Part shown: positions 1 through 12,361 of the stretch, in pieces
Layout: every line of letters begins with the position of its first letter
Position numbering within the stretch: the first letter of the stretch is position 1
Assembly: GCA_900469955.1 (NCBI GenBank)
Contig: UBYX01000015.1
Coordinates: 19,572-83,571 of the forward strand
Source: Hyphomicrobiales bacterium
GTDB taxonomy: Bacteria; Pseudomonadota; Alphaproteobacteria; Rhizobiales; Rhizobiaceae
Reading direction: 5' to 3'
Length of the DNA: 64,000 bases
Notes under the pieces: generated by a model
Seen by the model: the letters and a program-made list of their open reading frames with translations, nothing else
The model's database searches: none
Told to the model about the DNA's origin: nothing
Position numbers and translations under genes: made by a program

Positions 1-166
1 CGGTCGTGAAAAGCGTGATGAACAGGACGAGGGCGGCGAGCAGCGCAGAAAGGCCGCCGAACCGGCGCCGGCCGGCAAAGGCGAGCAGTGCCGCGAGAGC
101 GCTGAACAGAAATCCGATCGAGAGCGGCTGGGCGAACACCCAGAAAAGCTTTGAAAGCAGAAACAT
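1..166 (-). CDS. YdcF/ElyC-like (DUF218) membrane protein, N-terminal fragment
   Basis: An open frame on the minus strand starts with ATG at 166 and runs off the window edge. The first 55 residues contain two hydrophobic segments separated by a short basic stretch (AGRRRFGG). This resembles the N-terminus of rhizobial YdcF-type DUF218 proteins, which act at the cell envelope, but the DUF218 domain itself lies outside the window. The gene lies 18 bp downstream of the YoaK gene in the same direction, so the two may be co-transcribed. The family assignment rests only on N-terminal hydrophobic architecture and is tentative. Confidence 0.45.
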   Translation of the reverse strand, partial: MFLLSKLFWVFAQPLSIGFLFSALAALLAFAGRRRFGGLSALLAALVLFITLFTT

Positions 167-184
167 AAGGACCTTTGAAAGCGA

Positions 185-904
185 CTATACACGGCGTCTT
201 GCTGCCACGATCGGCTGCTGGTGGAAATGCAGATGCAAAGACCGTGGCAGAAGAATGGTCGCGAAGGCCAGCGAAACCACGGCCAGCACGACGACCCAAA
301 GCGCATTGTTGCCGAGATATTTTGTGACGAACGCCCCGGTCACGGCGCCACATGCCATGCCTGTCCAGGGAACGGTCTGAATGACCCACCCCGTCGGGTT
401 GCGGTCTCCCACGATCCAGCGGCCGATCCCGCGCCCGAAGCGTGACAAAGCGCCGGTGATATAGGTAAGACCGATCGGCAGCCCCTCGATATGTTCGACT
501 GTTGCGTTGATCATGCCCATGGCCAGGATGACGAGGTAAAACTGTATCCGCGGATAGTCCGCCTCAGGAAGGAGCGCCGCCACGGCAAGCGTCACAGCGA
601 CGCCCGAAAGGACGACAAAAGTTCGTAGTGCCGAAAGCGTGTGGGCAAGCACGATGCCAAGGGCATTGCCGAGGACGAAAACCCACAGGGCAAAATAGAG
701 GATCAGCGCGTGAGAATAGTCGTTGTTTGCGAAGGACAAGGCTGCGCGGGTGGTGTTGCCGGTCATGAACGAGACGAAATCTCCCGAAAGAAGAAGGCCG
801 ACAGCATCGGTCATGCCTGCGACAAAGGAAATCGCTGCAACCAGCGCAAGGCCGGTGATGGTTCGTCTTCTCTTGATGATATGGCGGCGTCGTGCCCTGC
901 TCAT
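185..904 (-). CDS. YoaK family (DUF1275) integral membrane protein
   Basis: A 239-residue polytopic membrane protein with about six hydrophobic segments. The segment near residues 25-55 (GMTDAVG, then SGDFVSFMTGNTT) is the hallmark of the DUF1275/YoaK family, whose transport or signalling function is not established. I chose the ATG at 904 rather than the upstream in-frame ATG at 976. The chosen start has an AGGAGG ribosome-binding site ten bases upstream and gives a family-typical basic N-terminus (MSRARRRH). The C-terminus is rich in His and Arg. No substrate can be inferred. Confidence 0.82.
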   Translation of the reverse strand: MSRARRRHIIKRRRTITGLALVAAISFVAGMTDAVGLLLSGDFVSFMTGNTTRAALSFANNDYSHALILYFALWVFVLGNALGIVLAHTLSALRTFVVLSGVAVTLAVAALLPEADYPRIQFYLVILAMGMINATVEHIEGLPIGLTYITGALSRFGRGIGRWIVGDRNPTGWVIQTVPWTGMACGAVTGAFVTKYLGNNALWVVVLAVVSLAFATILLPRSLHLHFHQQPIVAARRRV

Positions 905-1013
905 GGAGGCCCTTCCTCCTGTCGTTCTGTGCGAATCGGGTTGCGGATGCGTTGATCCAGAACAATGCCCGATCACTTGAAAAGAAATCCCAAACAGAGA
1001 CGGCAGGCGAGTG

Positions 1014-2222
1014 CTATTTCACCCGCAGCCAGTTCTCGATACCCTTGGCCGCGGCCCGCCCGGTCGAAAAACAGGCGGTGAGCAGATAGCCGCCGGTCGG
1101 CGCTTCCCAATCCAGCATTTCGCCAGCGGCGAAAAGCCCCGGCACGGCTTTCATCATGTAGTTCGCGTCGAGTTCGTTCCAGTCGAGCCCCCCGGCGGAC
1201 GATATGGCTTCGGCGATGGGCCTCGGGCGAAGAACCGGGATCGGCAGGGCCTTGATAAGGATCGCCAGTTCCTTAGGCGACGCCTGGTTTGCATGAGGCA
1301 CAAGCTCGCGGACAAGAGCCGCTTTTACGCCTTCCAGGCCCGCGCCTTTGCGAAGCCGGTTGGAGAAGCTGGCTTTGGCATCCTGCCGGGCGAGGTCCCT
1401 CTCTAGGCGTTCGACCGATCGTCCGAGAGCGAGATCGATAGGCAGATCAGCATGCCCCTCGTGTTTCAATCTGCCCCGCAATGCGGCCGCGTGTGCGTAG
1501 ACCAGGCTGCCTTCGATTCCGTGTTTGGAAATGACAAACTCGCCTTGGAGCGTGCCCGCCGCCGAGGTGGTCGAGACGGATTTGACGGGCAAGCCTTCGA
1601 AGCGCTGGCGAAAGGGATCGCTCCAGTCGACGTCGAAACCGCAATTGGCGGGCTGAAGCTCGTTGACGGTAATACCCATCTCCCTCAGCCAGGGCACCCA
1701 GGCAGCGTCCGAGCCGAGTCTCGGCCAGCTTGCGCCGCCAAGCGCCAGCAGTGCTGCGTCCGGATGAAGGGTAAGCACGCCTTCCGGCGTCTCGAACCGA
1801 TAGCCGCCTTCGGCGAAGCCGATCCACCGATGCCTTGTCCGCAGTGTCACATCTTGTGCCTCGAGCCGCCGCAGCCAAGAACGCAGGAGCGGCGAAGCTT
1901 TCATCACGACCGGAAAGACACGGCCGGATGTGCCGACAAAGGTTTCGGTGCCAAGGCCTTCGGCCCACCGACGGACATCTTCCGGTGTGAAGGCATCGAG
2001 TGCCGGCCGCAAGCGAGCGGAGGCCGCGCCAAATCGCACCGCGAAGCGCTCAAATTCCTCCGAATGGGTGATGTTGAGGCCAGATTTGCCGGCCAACAGG
2101 AACTTGCGCCCGAAGGTCGGCATGGCCTCGTAAACCGTCACTGTATGCCCGGCGGCGGAAAGCACTTCCGCCGCCATCAGTCCTGCCGGCCCGCCGCCGA
2201 TGATCGCAATCTGTTTCGTCAT
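1014..2222 (-). CDS. TIGR03862-type NAD(P)/FAD-dependent oxidoreductase (HI0933-like flavoprotein)
   Basis: A 402-residue flavoprotein. It begins with a Rossmann dinucleotide motif (GGGPAGLMAAE, residues 8-18) followed by the family signature GRKFLLAGKSGLNIT near residue 38. Near the C-terminus PGLFAAGEMLDWEAPTGGY forms the second FAD contact. These features place it in the HI0933/BaiN-like group, specifically TIGR03862, whose physiological substrate is unknown. The start is ATG at 2222; a GTG directly before it at 2225 is also possible, and GGAGG sits very close to both. It lies 19 bp downstream of the oxoprolinase gene in the same direction and is probably co-transcribed with it. Confidence 0.85.
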   Translation of the reverse strand: MTKQIAIIGGGPAGLMAAEVLSAAGHTVTVYEAMPTFGRKFLLAGKSGLNITHSEEFERFAVRFGAASARLRPALDAFTPEDVRRWAEGLGTETFVGTSGRVFPVVMKASPLLRSWLRRLEAQDVTLRTRHRWIGFAEGGYRFETPEGVLTLHPDAALLALGGASWPRLGSDAAWVPWLREMGITVNELQPANCGFDVDWSDPFRQRFEGLPVKSVSTTSAAGTLQGEFVISKHGIEGSLVYAHAAALRGRLKHEGHADLPIDLALGRSVERLERDLARQDAKASFSNRLRKGAGLEGVKAALVRELVPHANQASPKELAILIKALPIPVLRPRPIAEAISSAGGLDWNELDANYMMKAVPGLFAAGEMLDWEAPTGGYLLTACFSTGRAAAKGIENWLRVK

Positions 2223-2241
2223 CACCTCCGGTTAAGGCAGA

Positions 2242-5856
<3,615 letters not shown>

Positions 5857-5913
5857 GTTCCGCGCCCCTGTTTCAGCTGCTTTGCGCTAACGAAAACATT
5901 TCATCGATAAAAC

Positions 5914-5930
5914 GTCAATGATTAGTTGAC
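5914..5930. promoter_or_regulatory. Palindromic operator candidate between oxoprolinase and TRAP genes
   Basis: GTCAA and TTGAC form a perfect inverted repeat separated by seven bases. It lies mid-way in the 200-bp divergent intergenic region (5857-6056). Its outer bases form part of a plus-strand TTGACA (5926-5931) and a minus-strand TTGACG (5918-5913), each a plausible -35 element. A bound dimer would block both promoters. The MarR-like protein at 9054 is the obvious candidate regulator. The -10 elements are weak, so the promoter assignment is inference. Confidence 0.45.
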
Positions 5931-6056
5931 AGCAATTTGCATCTTGAAGCATCATGCCTTCAGATGGGGCAAGGAGCCGCAAAGAGCTTCGCCCGAATAA
6001 CGGCAACCGAGGGGAGCCGATCATGATCATTTGCCGTGTTTGCGGGAGGATATCGC

Positions 6057-6641
6057 ATGTCCTCCGTTGATCCGCGCCATAGCGTATTGCCGGATTGGCT
6101 GCGCAAAATCCTCGATGGGCTCTATCTGGTTTCCGGCTGGTTGGCCGGGCTGTTCCTGGTTGCCATTTTCCTGCTCATGCTGGCGCTCTCCGCCGGCCGG
6201 CCGCTCGATATCGACGTGCCTTCAGGTGACGATTTCGCCTCTTGGTGTATGGCCGCAAGCGCATTCCTGGGTCTCGCCCACACCTTCCGTTCCGGCGAAA
6301 TGATCCGCGTCGGTCTGCTGATCGAGCGGATCAGCGGCCGGGCAAGGCAGGCAATGGAGGCAGTTGCTCTGGCGATCGGGACGGTCGCCGCAACTTATTT
6401 TGCTTGGTTCGCCTTCGACATGACGCGCACTTCCTTCCGGTTCAACGACCTGTCGCAGGGCGTGATCGCCGTACCGCTTTGGATCCCGCAGCTTGGTTTC
6501 TGCGGCGGCCTGATCATCCTCGCGGTCGCATTCGTCGACGAGCTTTTGCACGTCCTATTCGGCGGGTTGCCGCGCTACGAGAAGCCGGAACCGGTCACCG
6601 CTGAGGAAGTCATCGAACGCGCCATGCAGAGCGGGGCCTGA
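6057..6641 (+). CDS. TRAP transporter small permease (DctQ-type)
   Basis: A 194-residue protein with four predicted membrane segments, the layout of DctQ small subunits of tripartite ATP-independent periplasmic transporters. I chose the ATG at 6057, preceded by GGGAGG, over an upstream GTG at 6036. DctQ pairs with the large permease encoded 4 bp downstream and receives substrate from the DctP protein at 8006. Expression is probably controlled from the divergent region shared with the oxoprolinase gene, which suggests a 5-oxoproline- or hydantoin-like carboxylate as cargo. Confidence 0.88.
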   Translation: MSSVDPRHSVLPDWLRKILDGLYLVSGWLAGLFLVAIFLLMLALSAGRPLDIDVPSGDDFASWCMAASAFLGLAHTFRSGEMIRVGLLIERISGRARQAMEAVALAIGTVAATYFAWFAFDMTRTSFRFNDLSQGVIAVPLWIPQLGFCGGLIILAVAFVDELLHVLFGGLPRYEKPEPVTAEEVIERAMQSGA

Positions 6642-6645
6642 GCCG

Positions 6646-7959
6646 ATGGGGACGATCGAACTCGTTGAAATAGCCGGTGTGGTCCTTCTTGCGCTGCTGG
6701 CACTGCTCGCCGGCGGCGTGTGGATCGGCATCTCCCTATTGATCTGCGGCTTCATCGCCATGCTGTTCGTACCGGGCATTCCGGTCGGGGCGGTGCTCGC
6801 CACGAATTCCTGGAGCGGCGGCGCCTCCTGGTCGCTTGCGGCTCTGCCGCTCTTCGTCTGGATGGGAGAGATCCTGTTCCGAACTCGATTGTCGGAAGAG
6901 ATGTTCCGTGGATTGTCGCCCTGGCTCGGCTGGCTGCCAGGTCGCCTGATGCACGTGAATATCCTTGGCTGCGGCCTTTTCGGTTCGATCTCCGGATCGT
7001 CAGCCGCCACGACCGCGATGATTGCCAAGATCGCGCTGCCGGAACTGAAGAAGCGCGGCTACGACGAGATGGTAAGCCTGGGCTCGCTTGCAGGCGCCGG
7101 CACGCTCGGCATCCTCATCCCGCCGTCGATCACGATGGTGGTTTATGCGGTTGCGGCAAATGTCTCGATCATACAGATCTTCCTTGCGGGCTTCCTGCCG
7201 GCCCTCATCGTGATGGCGCTTTATTCTGGTTACATCATCGTCTGGTCGCTTCTCAATCCGGACAAGACCCCGCCCGCGCCGCCGAAAATGAGCTTCAGAG
7301 AGAAGCTCAGGGAATCGGCCAATCTCATTCCAGTCACGCTCCTGATCGTCCTCGTCTTCGCGACCCTGCTTCTCGGTTGGGCGACGGCGACGGAATGCGC
7401 GGCCTGGGGCGTGCTTGGGTCGCTCGCGATCGCGGCGTGGTCCGGTTCCCTGACAAGGAAATCCTTTTGGGAAAGCGTCATGGGGGCAACCCGGCTCACC
7501 TGCATGATCATGCTGATCCTGACAGGGGCCGGCTTCATGTCGATTGCGATGGGTTATACCGGCATTCCGAATGCGCTCGCGAACTGGGTCGACAGCTTCA
7601 ATCTGAGCCCCTATGCGCTGATTGCGGTCCTGACCATCATGTATATCCTGCTGGGCGCGGCTCTTGATGGCCTTTCGATGATCGTGCTGACCACCGTCGT
7701 CGTTCTGCCGATGATCCAGCAGGCCGGCTTCGACCTCGTGTGGTTCGGTATCTTTCTGGTGCTGATCGTCGAAATGGCGGAGGTTTCCCCGCCCGTCGGC
7801 TTCAACCTCTTCGTGCTGCAGACGATGAGCGGCCGAGACAGTTTGACGGTGGCGAAAGCTTCGCTGCCCTTCTTCTTCCTGCTCGTGGCGACCGTCGCCA
7901 TCATCACGGTCTTCCCGGATATCGTGATGGTCCTGCCGAAAATGGCTTTCCCGGGTTAG
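6646..7959 (+). CDS. TRAP transporter large permease (DctM-type)
   Basis: A 437-residue, highly hydrophobic protein of the DctM family, the ion-coupled transport channel of TRAP systems. The segment GTLGILIPPSITMVVYAV around residues 155-170 is the conserved DctM signature, and a second repeat-related segment (VSPPVGFNLFVLQ) lies near residue 380. It starts 4 bp after the DctQ stop and is followed 46 bp later by DctP, so the three form an operon. Length is normal for the family. Confidence 0.92.
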   Translation: MGTIELVEIAGVVLLALLALLAGGVWIGISLLICGFIAMLFVPGIPVGAVLATNSWSGGASWSLAALPLFVWMGEILFRTRLSEEMFRGLSPWLGWLPGRLMHVNILGCGLFGSISGSSAATTAMIAKIALPELKKRGYDEMVSLGSLAGAGTLGILIPPSITMVVYAVAANVSIIQIFLAGFLPALIVMALYSGYIIVWSLLNPDKTPPAPPKMSFREKLRESANLIPVTLLIVLVFATLLLGWATATECAAWGVLGSLAIAAWSGSLTRKSFWESVMGATRLTCMIMLILTGAGFMSIAMGYTGIPNALANWVDSFNLSPYALIAVLTIMYILLGAALDGLSMIVLTTVVVLPMIQQAGFDLVWFGIFLVLIVEMAEVSPPVGFNLFVLQTMSGRDSLTVAKASLPFFFLLVATVAIITVFPDIVMVLPKMAFPG

Positions 7960-8005
7960 CTTTGGCGAAAAAGATTAGCTTCACAGAAAAAGGAAGGGAA
8001 CTCAC

Positions 8006-8995
8006 ATGAAACGCTTGCTTTCGAACCTCATTTTTTCGGGTCTTGCGGGTGCGGCCCTGATTGCAGCCGCAGGCTCGGCACTCGCGCAGACCGCATGGGT
8101 TCTGCCGTCGGCCTATCCGCCCGCAAACTACCACGTCCAGAACCTCAGCCAGTTCGCATCCGACGTGGATGCCGCGACCAAAGGGGCTTTGAAGATCAAC
8201 ATTCATCCGAACGCCTCGCTCTTCAAGGCGCCGGACATCAAGCGTGCCGTGCAGACTGGCCAGGCACAGGCGGGCGAGGTGCTGATCTCGCTGCATGAGA
8301 ATGAAAACCCGGTCTTCGGGATCGACGTGGTGCCGTTCCTGGCAACCAGCTTCGACCAGTCGAAGAAGCTGTGGGCGGCCTCCAGGCCGGCCATCGAAAA
8401 GGCGCTGGATGCGCAGGGGTTGAAGCTGCTTTACACCACGCCTTGGCCGCCGCAGGGTATCTTCACCAAGAAGGACGTCAACAGTGTTGCGGACCTCAAA
8501 GGCCTGAAATGGCGGGCCTATAACGTCGGCACATCCCGTATCGCCGAGCTTGTCGGTGCCCAGCCGGTCACCGTGCAGGCGGCAGAACTGCCCCAGGCGC
8601 TCGCGACCGGTGTAGTCAACGGCCTGATGACGTCGAGCGCCACCGGCGTCGATTCCAAGATCTGGGAGTCGCTGACGCACTATTACGACACCCAGGCCTG
8701 GATCCCCAAGAACGTCGTCTTCGTCAACAAAGCCGCCTTTGCCGCTCTCGATCCTGCCGTCCAGAAAGCCGTCGCGGATGCTGCCGCTGCCGCGGAAACC
8801 CGCGGCTGGGGCTTGGGTGCCGAAAAGACCGCCGCCTATATGGAGGCCCTTAAGAAGAACGGAATGCAGGTCGTGGAACCCAGCGCTGATCTGAAAAAGG
8901 GGCTTGGCGACGTCGGCGCCAAGTTGACCGAAGACTGGTTGAAGAAAGCCGGTGCCGACGGTGCCGCTATTCTGGACGCCTACAAGAAGATGTGA
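8006..8995 (+). CDS. TRAP transporter substrate-binding protein (DctP-type)
   Basis: A 329-residue periplasmic protein with a clear signal peptide: a basic start, a hydrophobic core and ALAQ at the cleavage site near residue 27. The DctP fold is indicated by the central segment DLKGLKWRAYN (about residues 165-175), where the Arg normally binds a substrate carboxylate. An AAGGGA ribosome-binding site precedes ATG 8006. It delivers ligand to the DctQ/DctM pair upstream. The ligand cannot be read from sequence. The neighbouring oxoprolinase suggests a lactam or hydantoin carboxylate. Confidence 0.9.
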   Translation: MKRLLSNLIFSGLAGAALIAAAGSALAQTAWVLPSAYPPANYHVQNLSQFASDVDAATKGALKINIHPNASLFKAPDIKRAVQTGQAQAGEVLISLHENENPVFGIDVVPFLATSFDQSKKLWAASRPAIEKALDAQGLKLLYTTPWPPQGIFTKKDVNSVADLKGLKWRAYNVGTSRIAELVGAQPVTVQAAELPQALATGVVNGLMTSSATGVDSKIWESLTHYYDTQAWIPKNVVFVNKAAFAALDPAVQKAVADAAAAAETRGWGLGAEKTAAYMEALKKNGMQVVEPSADLKKGLGDVGAKLTEDWLKKAGADGAAILDAYKKM

Positions 8996-9001
8996 TTTGA
9001 G

Positions 9002-9032
9002 AGGCGCCGTCGGCATTCCGCCGCCGGCGCCT
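9002..9032 (+). terminator. GC-rich hairpin after dctP
   Basis: AGGCGCCG and CGGCGCCT form an 8-bp perfect stem around a 15-base loop just after the dctP stop. It lacks a proper T-run, so it is more likely an mRNA 3'-end stabiliser or weak attenuator separating the transporter genes from the regulator gene than a full terminator. Confidence 0.4.
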
Positions 9033-9053
9033 TCATTCCCGGGAAGAGAAGCC

Positions 9054-9575
9054 ATGTCATCGGAAAAGGATAATTTCGGCCCGATTGTTTCCTCCGGGCA
9101 CCTGGCGAGCGGTGCATTGCCCTCTCTCTCCGAGATCGAGTTCGGCATGATCATGCTGAACCACGCATTCAATCGCTGGATGATCCGTTGCATGGCCGCG
9201 GCAGGCGTGCCGGACCTGTCTCCAGTCGACATCCTGGTGCTGCACAATATCAACAGCCGCAACAAGCCGAAGACGCTCGCCGATATCGCCCTCGTTCTGA
9301 ACATCGAGGATACGCATGTGGTGACCTATGCGCTGAAAAAGCTCGAGCGCCTGAAGCTCATAAAATCCGGACGGCGCGGCAAGGAAAAGCTGGTCATGGT
9401 GACGGAAGCTGGCGCCGATGCCTGCGCCCGTTACAAGGCGATGCGCGAGAGCCTTCTGGTCCGCTCGGTCCTTGCGACAGAAGTTTCCGCCGAATCGCTT
9501 TCGGAGGTGGCAGCCCGTCTGCGGGCGCTCTCGGGCCACTATGACCAGGCGGCTCGCGCTGCTGCATCCCTTTAG
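9054..9575 (+). CDS. MarR-like winged-helix transcriptional regulator
   Basis: A 173-residue protein whose centre reads as a winged helix-turn-helix: PKTLADIALVLNIEDTHVV, then ALKKLERLKLIKSGRRGKEK as the recognition helix and wing. It resembles the MarR-type HTH_27 group. I chose ATG 9054 because the longer upstream frame runs into dctP. It sits 58 bp after the TRAP genes, so it could sense the imported compound and act on the palindrome at 5914. It also lies convergent to the hydrolase that begins the next locus, so control of that locus is an alternative. Its TAG stop overlaps the hydrolase stop by 4 bases. Confidence 0.8.
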   Translation: MSSEKDNFGPIVSSGHLASGALPSLSEIEFGMIMLNHAFNRWMIRCMAAAGVPDLSPVDILVLHNINSRNKPKTLADIALVLNIEDTHVVTYALKKLERLKLIKSGRRGKEKLVMVTEAGADACARYKAMRESLLVRSVLATEVSAESLSEVAARLRALSGHYDQAARAAASL

Positions 9576-10396
9576 GAAAGCAGCGCATCCACCAGTGGAT
9601 GGTTGGGGTCTTCCAACCCGTCCAGCACGTTGAAATGATGCTTGTCGGGTTCCTCCACCGCGCCCGTCTCGGCGCCGAGCCCCTTCCAGATGTTGGCAAG
9701 CAGCGCGTTCTGGCGGATGAATTCGGATCGTTCGGCAGCCCCCACCCAGCAGGTTACCCGCACTCCCGGTGCCGGCTCGAGAAGCGCCGGGCTTTCCCGA
9801 TAGGCTTCCTCCCGGTCTATCCGCTGTTTCTCGTTCATTTTTGTCTGCAGGAGGGGCCGCAGATCGTGGACGCCCGATAGGGAAACGACATTGACGATGC
9901 GCCCGCGCACCGCGTCTGGCAGGGGCGAGGTGGAGGAGATCATTCGCGTCACCAGATGTCCGCCGGCAGAATGGCCGATCAGCCGGATTGGACCTTCCAC
10001 CTCCTTGGCGGCGGTCTCGATCGCCTTGCCGATCTCAAGCGTGATTTCGGCGATCCGGCTTTCCGGAGCGAGGGTGTACATCGGCATCGCCACCGCGTGG
10101 CCCCGTTCCAGGGAACCCCGGGCAAAATGCGACCAGTAGCTGTTGTCGAGTCCGATCCAGAAGCCGCCATGGACGAAGACGACGAGGCCGGAGGGTCGGT
10201 CTTCCGGGACGAACAGATCGAACCTGTTGCGGGGGCGTTCGCCGTAGGGGAGGTTAAGCCTGGCGCGCCCCAAGGCGGAAAGTGTCTCGCGATAGTGCCG
10301 GGCCGGATCGACCCATGCCGCCGGCCAGCGATCCCCCTGCGGGATGTTGATGCCGTTGGCATAGGCATTGTCCCAGTCGCTGATCCGGTGGCGCAT
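9572..10396 (-). CDS. Alpha/beta hydrolase, arylformamidase-like
   Basis: A 274-residue serine hydrolase with an HGGFW oxyanion-hole motif (around residue 76) and the nucleophile elbow GHSAGG (around residue 143). A likely catalytic His lies near the C-terminus (PDKHHFNVLDG). This HGG-type esterase arrangement is shared with N-formylkynurenine formamidases. The gene is divergent from a 2-aminobenzoate-CoA ligase gene, which fits a role in releasing anthranilate from an N-formyl or similar amide precursor. That role is inference. GGGAGA precedes the ATG. Confidence 0.75.
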   Translation of the reverse strand: MRHRISDWDNAYANGINIPQGDRWPAAWVDPARHYRETLSALGRARLNLPYGERPRNRFDLFVPEDRPSGLVVFVHGGFWIGLDNSYWSHFARGSLERGHAVAMPMYTLAPESRIAEITLEIGKAIETAAKEVEGPIRLIGHSAGGHLVTRMISSTSPLPDAVRGRIVNVVSLSGVHDLRPLLQTKMNEKQRIDREEAYRESPALLEPAPGVRVTCWVGAAERSEFIRQNALLANIWKGLGAETGAVEEPDKHHFNVLDGLEDPNHPLVDALLS

Positions 10397-10522
10397 CGTC
10401 GTTTTCTCCCGCGCTAGCTGTCGAAGCGGCGCGATACTGACATTGCGGCTCTTCCGTTGGAAGCCCTCAACGGAGGGCGGCGAAAATTATTACAAACTTA
10501 AAATTTCTCTCTTGCCACTGAG

Positions 10523-10558
10523 GAAAAGCAGTGCTTTTCTGGACAAAAGGCGAAAAGC
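10523..10558. promoter_or_regulatory. Operator candidate: inverted repeat plus third half-site
   Basis: GAAAAGC (10523-10529) and GCTTTTC (10533-10539) form a perfect inverted repeat with a 3-base spacer. A third GAAAAGC copy follows at 10552-10558, 29 bases from the first. They lie in the 193-bp divergent region between the hydrolase and the aryl-CoA ligase, the natural place for control of both arms. The MarR protein encoded at 16842 is a likely binder. No strong sigma70-type promoter was identified here. Confidence 0.4.
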
Positions 10559-10589
10559 CGCATCGATAAGAATATCTGGGAACTGAAAA

Positions 10590-12215
10590 ATGCTGGGACC
10601 GTCAGGCCATCGGGACACGTTTGCCCGTGATAATCTTCCGCCGTTCGATCAGTGGCCGGATATCAAACTCGGGGCCTTCGATTATCCGGAATGGATGAAT
10701 GCGGCGGTGGAGCTGACCGACCGCATGGTCGAAAAAGGTTTCGGGGATCATACAGCCCTGATCGGCAACGGCCGCCGCCGCACCTACAAGGAACTTTCCG
10801 ACTGGACCAACCGGATCGCTCTGGCGCTCACCGAAGATTACGGCCTGAAGCCCGGCAATCGCGTGCTGATCCGTTCGGCCAACAATCCCGCCATGGTCGC
10901 CTGCTGGCTGGCGGCCACGAAGGCCGGTGCCGTCGTGGTCAACACCATGCCGATGCTGCGAGCCGGCGAGCTCGCCAAGATCATCGACAAGGCCGAAGTC
11001 TCCATGGCGCTTTGCGATACCCGCCTGATGGATGAGTTGGTCGCCTGTGCCAAGGAGAGCAAATTCCTCAAGCAGGTGATCGGCTTCGACGGCACGGCAA
11101 ACCATGATGCCGAACTCGATCGGGCCGCACTCAACAAACCGGTGCGCTACGACGCGGTGAAGACGGGGCGCGACGACGTGGCGCTTCTGGGCTTTACCTC
11201 CGGATCGACCGGTATCCCGAAGGCGACGATGCATTTTCACCGCGATATCCTGATCATCGCCGATGCCTATGCGAAGGAAGTGCTGGCAGTCACGCCCGAC
11301 GACGTGTTCGTCGGCTCGCCGCCGCTTGCCTTCACTTTCGGTCTCGGGGGGCTCGCCGTTTTCCCTCTGCGCTTTGGCGCTGCCGCGACGCTTCTGGAGC
11401 AGGCGACGCCGCCGAAGATGATCGAAATCATCGAGACCTACAAGGCGACCATCAGCTTCACCGCGCCGACTGCCTATCGCGCCATGTTGGCGGCGATGGA
11501 CAACGGGGCCGATCTGTCCTCGCTTCGCATCGCGGTATCGGCCGGCGAAACCCTGCCGGCGCCCGTTTTCGAGGAATGGGTGAAGAAGACTGGCAAGCCC
11601 ATTCTCGACGGCATCGGGGCGACGGAATTGCTGCACATCTTCATTTCCAACCACCTGGGTGACGCGAAGCCCGCCTGCACCGGCAAGCCGCTCACGGGGT
11701 ACGAGGCCATCGTCGTGGACGAGGACATGAACGAGGTGCCGCGGGGTACGATCGGCCGGCTTGCCGTCAAGGGCCCGATCGGCTGCCGTTATCTGGCCGA
11801 TGAACGCCAGCGAGACTACGTCAGGAACGGATGGAATATCACCGGCGATTCCTTCATCGAAGACGAAGAGGGCTATTTCCATTTCGCCGCCCGTTCCGAC
11901 GATATGATCATTTCAGCGGGCTACAACATCGCAGGTCCCGAGGTCGAGGCAGCTCTTCTGAAACACGAGTCCGTGCTGGAGTGTGCCGTCATCGGCGTGC
12001 CGGACGAGGCGCGGGGAATGATCGTTGAGGCGCATGTCGTCCTCGTCCCCGGTTCCGAGGCCTGCGACGCGATGGTCAGGCTCCTTCAGGAGCACGTGAA
12101 GACCGTCATCGCTCCTTACAAATATCCACGCTCGATCGTCTTCACCGACGCGTTGCCGAAAACCGAATCCGGCAAAATCCAGCGCTTCCGCCTAAAGCAG
12201 AGACCGTTGGCGTAG
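10590..12215 (+). CDS. 2-aminobenzoate-CoA ligase / benzoate-CoA ligase family AMP-forming enzyme
   Basis: A 541-residue member of the acyl/aryl-CoA synthetase (ANL) superfamily. The P-loop motif is TSGSTGIPKATMHFH (around residues 202-216), the GATE-type motif is IGATELLH, and the C-terminal domain has GRLAVKGP, YNIAGPEVEAALL and the catalytic Lys in PKTESGKIQRF. The N-terminus (PSGHRDTFARDNLPPFDQWP) is typical of 2-aminobenzoate-CoA ligases, which activate anthranilate with CoA and ATP. The enzyme that normally acts next, a 2-aminobenzoyl-CoA monooxygenase/reductase, is not in this window. The transporter downstream probably supplies the aromatic acid. Confidence 0.85.
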   Translation: MLGPSGHRDTFARDNLPPFDQWPDIKLGAFDYPEWMNAAVELTDRMVEKGFGDHTALIGNGRRRTYKELSDWTNRIALALTEDYGLKPGNRVLIRSANNPAMVACWLAATKAGAVVVNTMPMLRAGELAKIIDKAEVSMALCDTRLMDELVACAKESKFLKQVIGFDGTANHDAELDRAALNKPVRYDAVKTGRDDVALLGFTSGSTGIPKATMHFHRDILIIADAYAKEVLAVTPDDVFVGSPPLAFTFGLGGLAVFPLRFGAAATLLEQATPPKMIEIIETYKATISFTAPTAYRAMLAAMDNGADLSSLRIAVSAGETLPAPVFEEWVKKTGKPILDGIGATELLHIFISNHLGDAKPACTGKPLTGYEAIVVDEDMNEVPRGTIGRLAVKGPIGCRYLADERQRDYVRNGWNITGDSFIEDEEGYFHFAARSDDMIISAGYNIAGPEVEAALLKHESVLECAVIGVPDEARGMIVEAHVVLVPGSEACDAMVRLLQEHVKTVIAPYKYPRSIVFTDALPKTESGKIQRFRLKQRPLA

Positions 12216-12294
12216 GCACCGCTCACAACGGTTGCTTCGAGCGCCGAATGTAGAGTGGAAGTTTCCGCGCAAATGTGGAAGGTATTGAAAAAGC

Positions 12295-12316
12295 TTGGCG
12301 GGTCGCTTTCCGCCAA
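12295..12316. repeat. Inverted repeat in the leader before the ABC operon
   Basis: TTGGCGG and CCGCCAA form a perfect 7-bp inverted repeat with an 8-base loop in the 146-bp gap between the ligase gene and the binding-protein gene. There is no T-run. It could be an operator, or an mRNA element that lets the binding protein be expressed differently from the ligase. Confidence 0.3.
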
Positions 12317-12361
12317 CGCAATAAACTGGGAACGATACAACAACAAACGGGAGTTCGTCAC

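Noticed and set aside
7904..9304. 466-codon open frame opposite dctP and the MarR-like gene
   Set aside because: Spans two well-supported genes on the other strand and has no recognisable domain.
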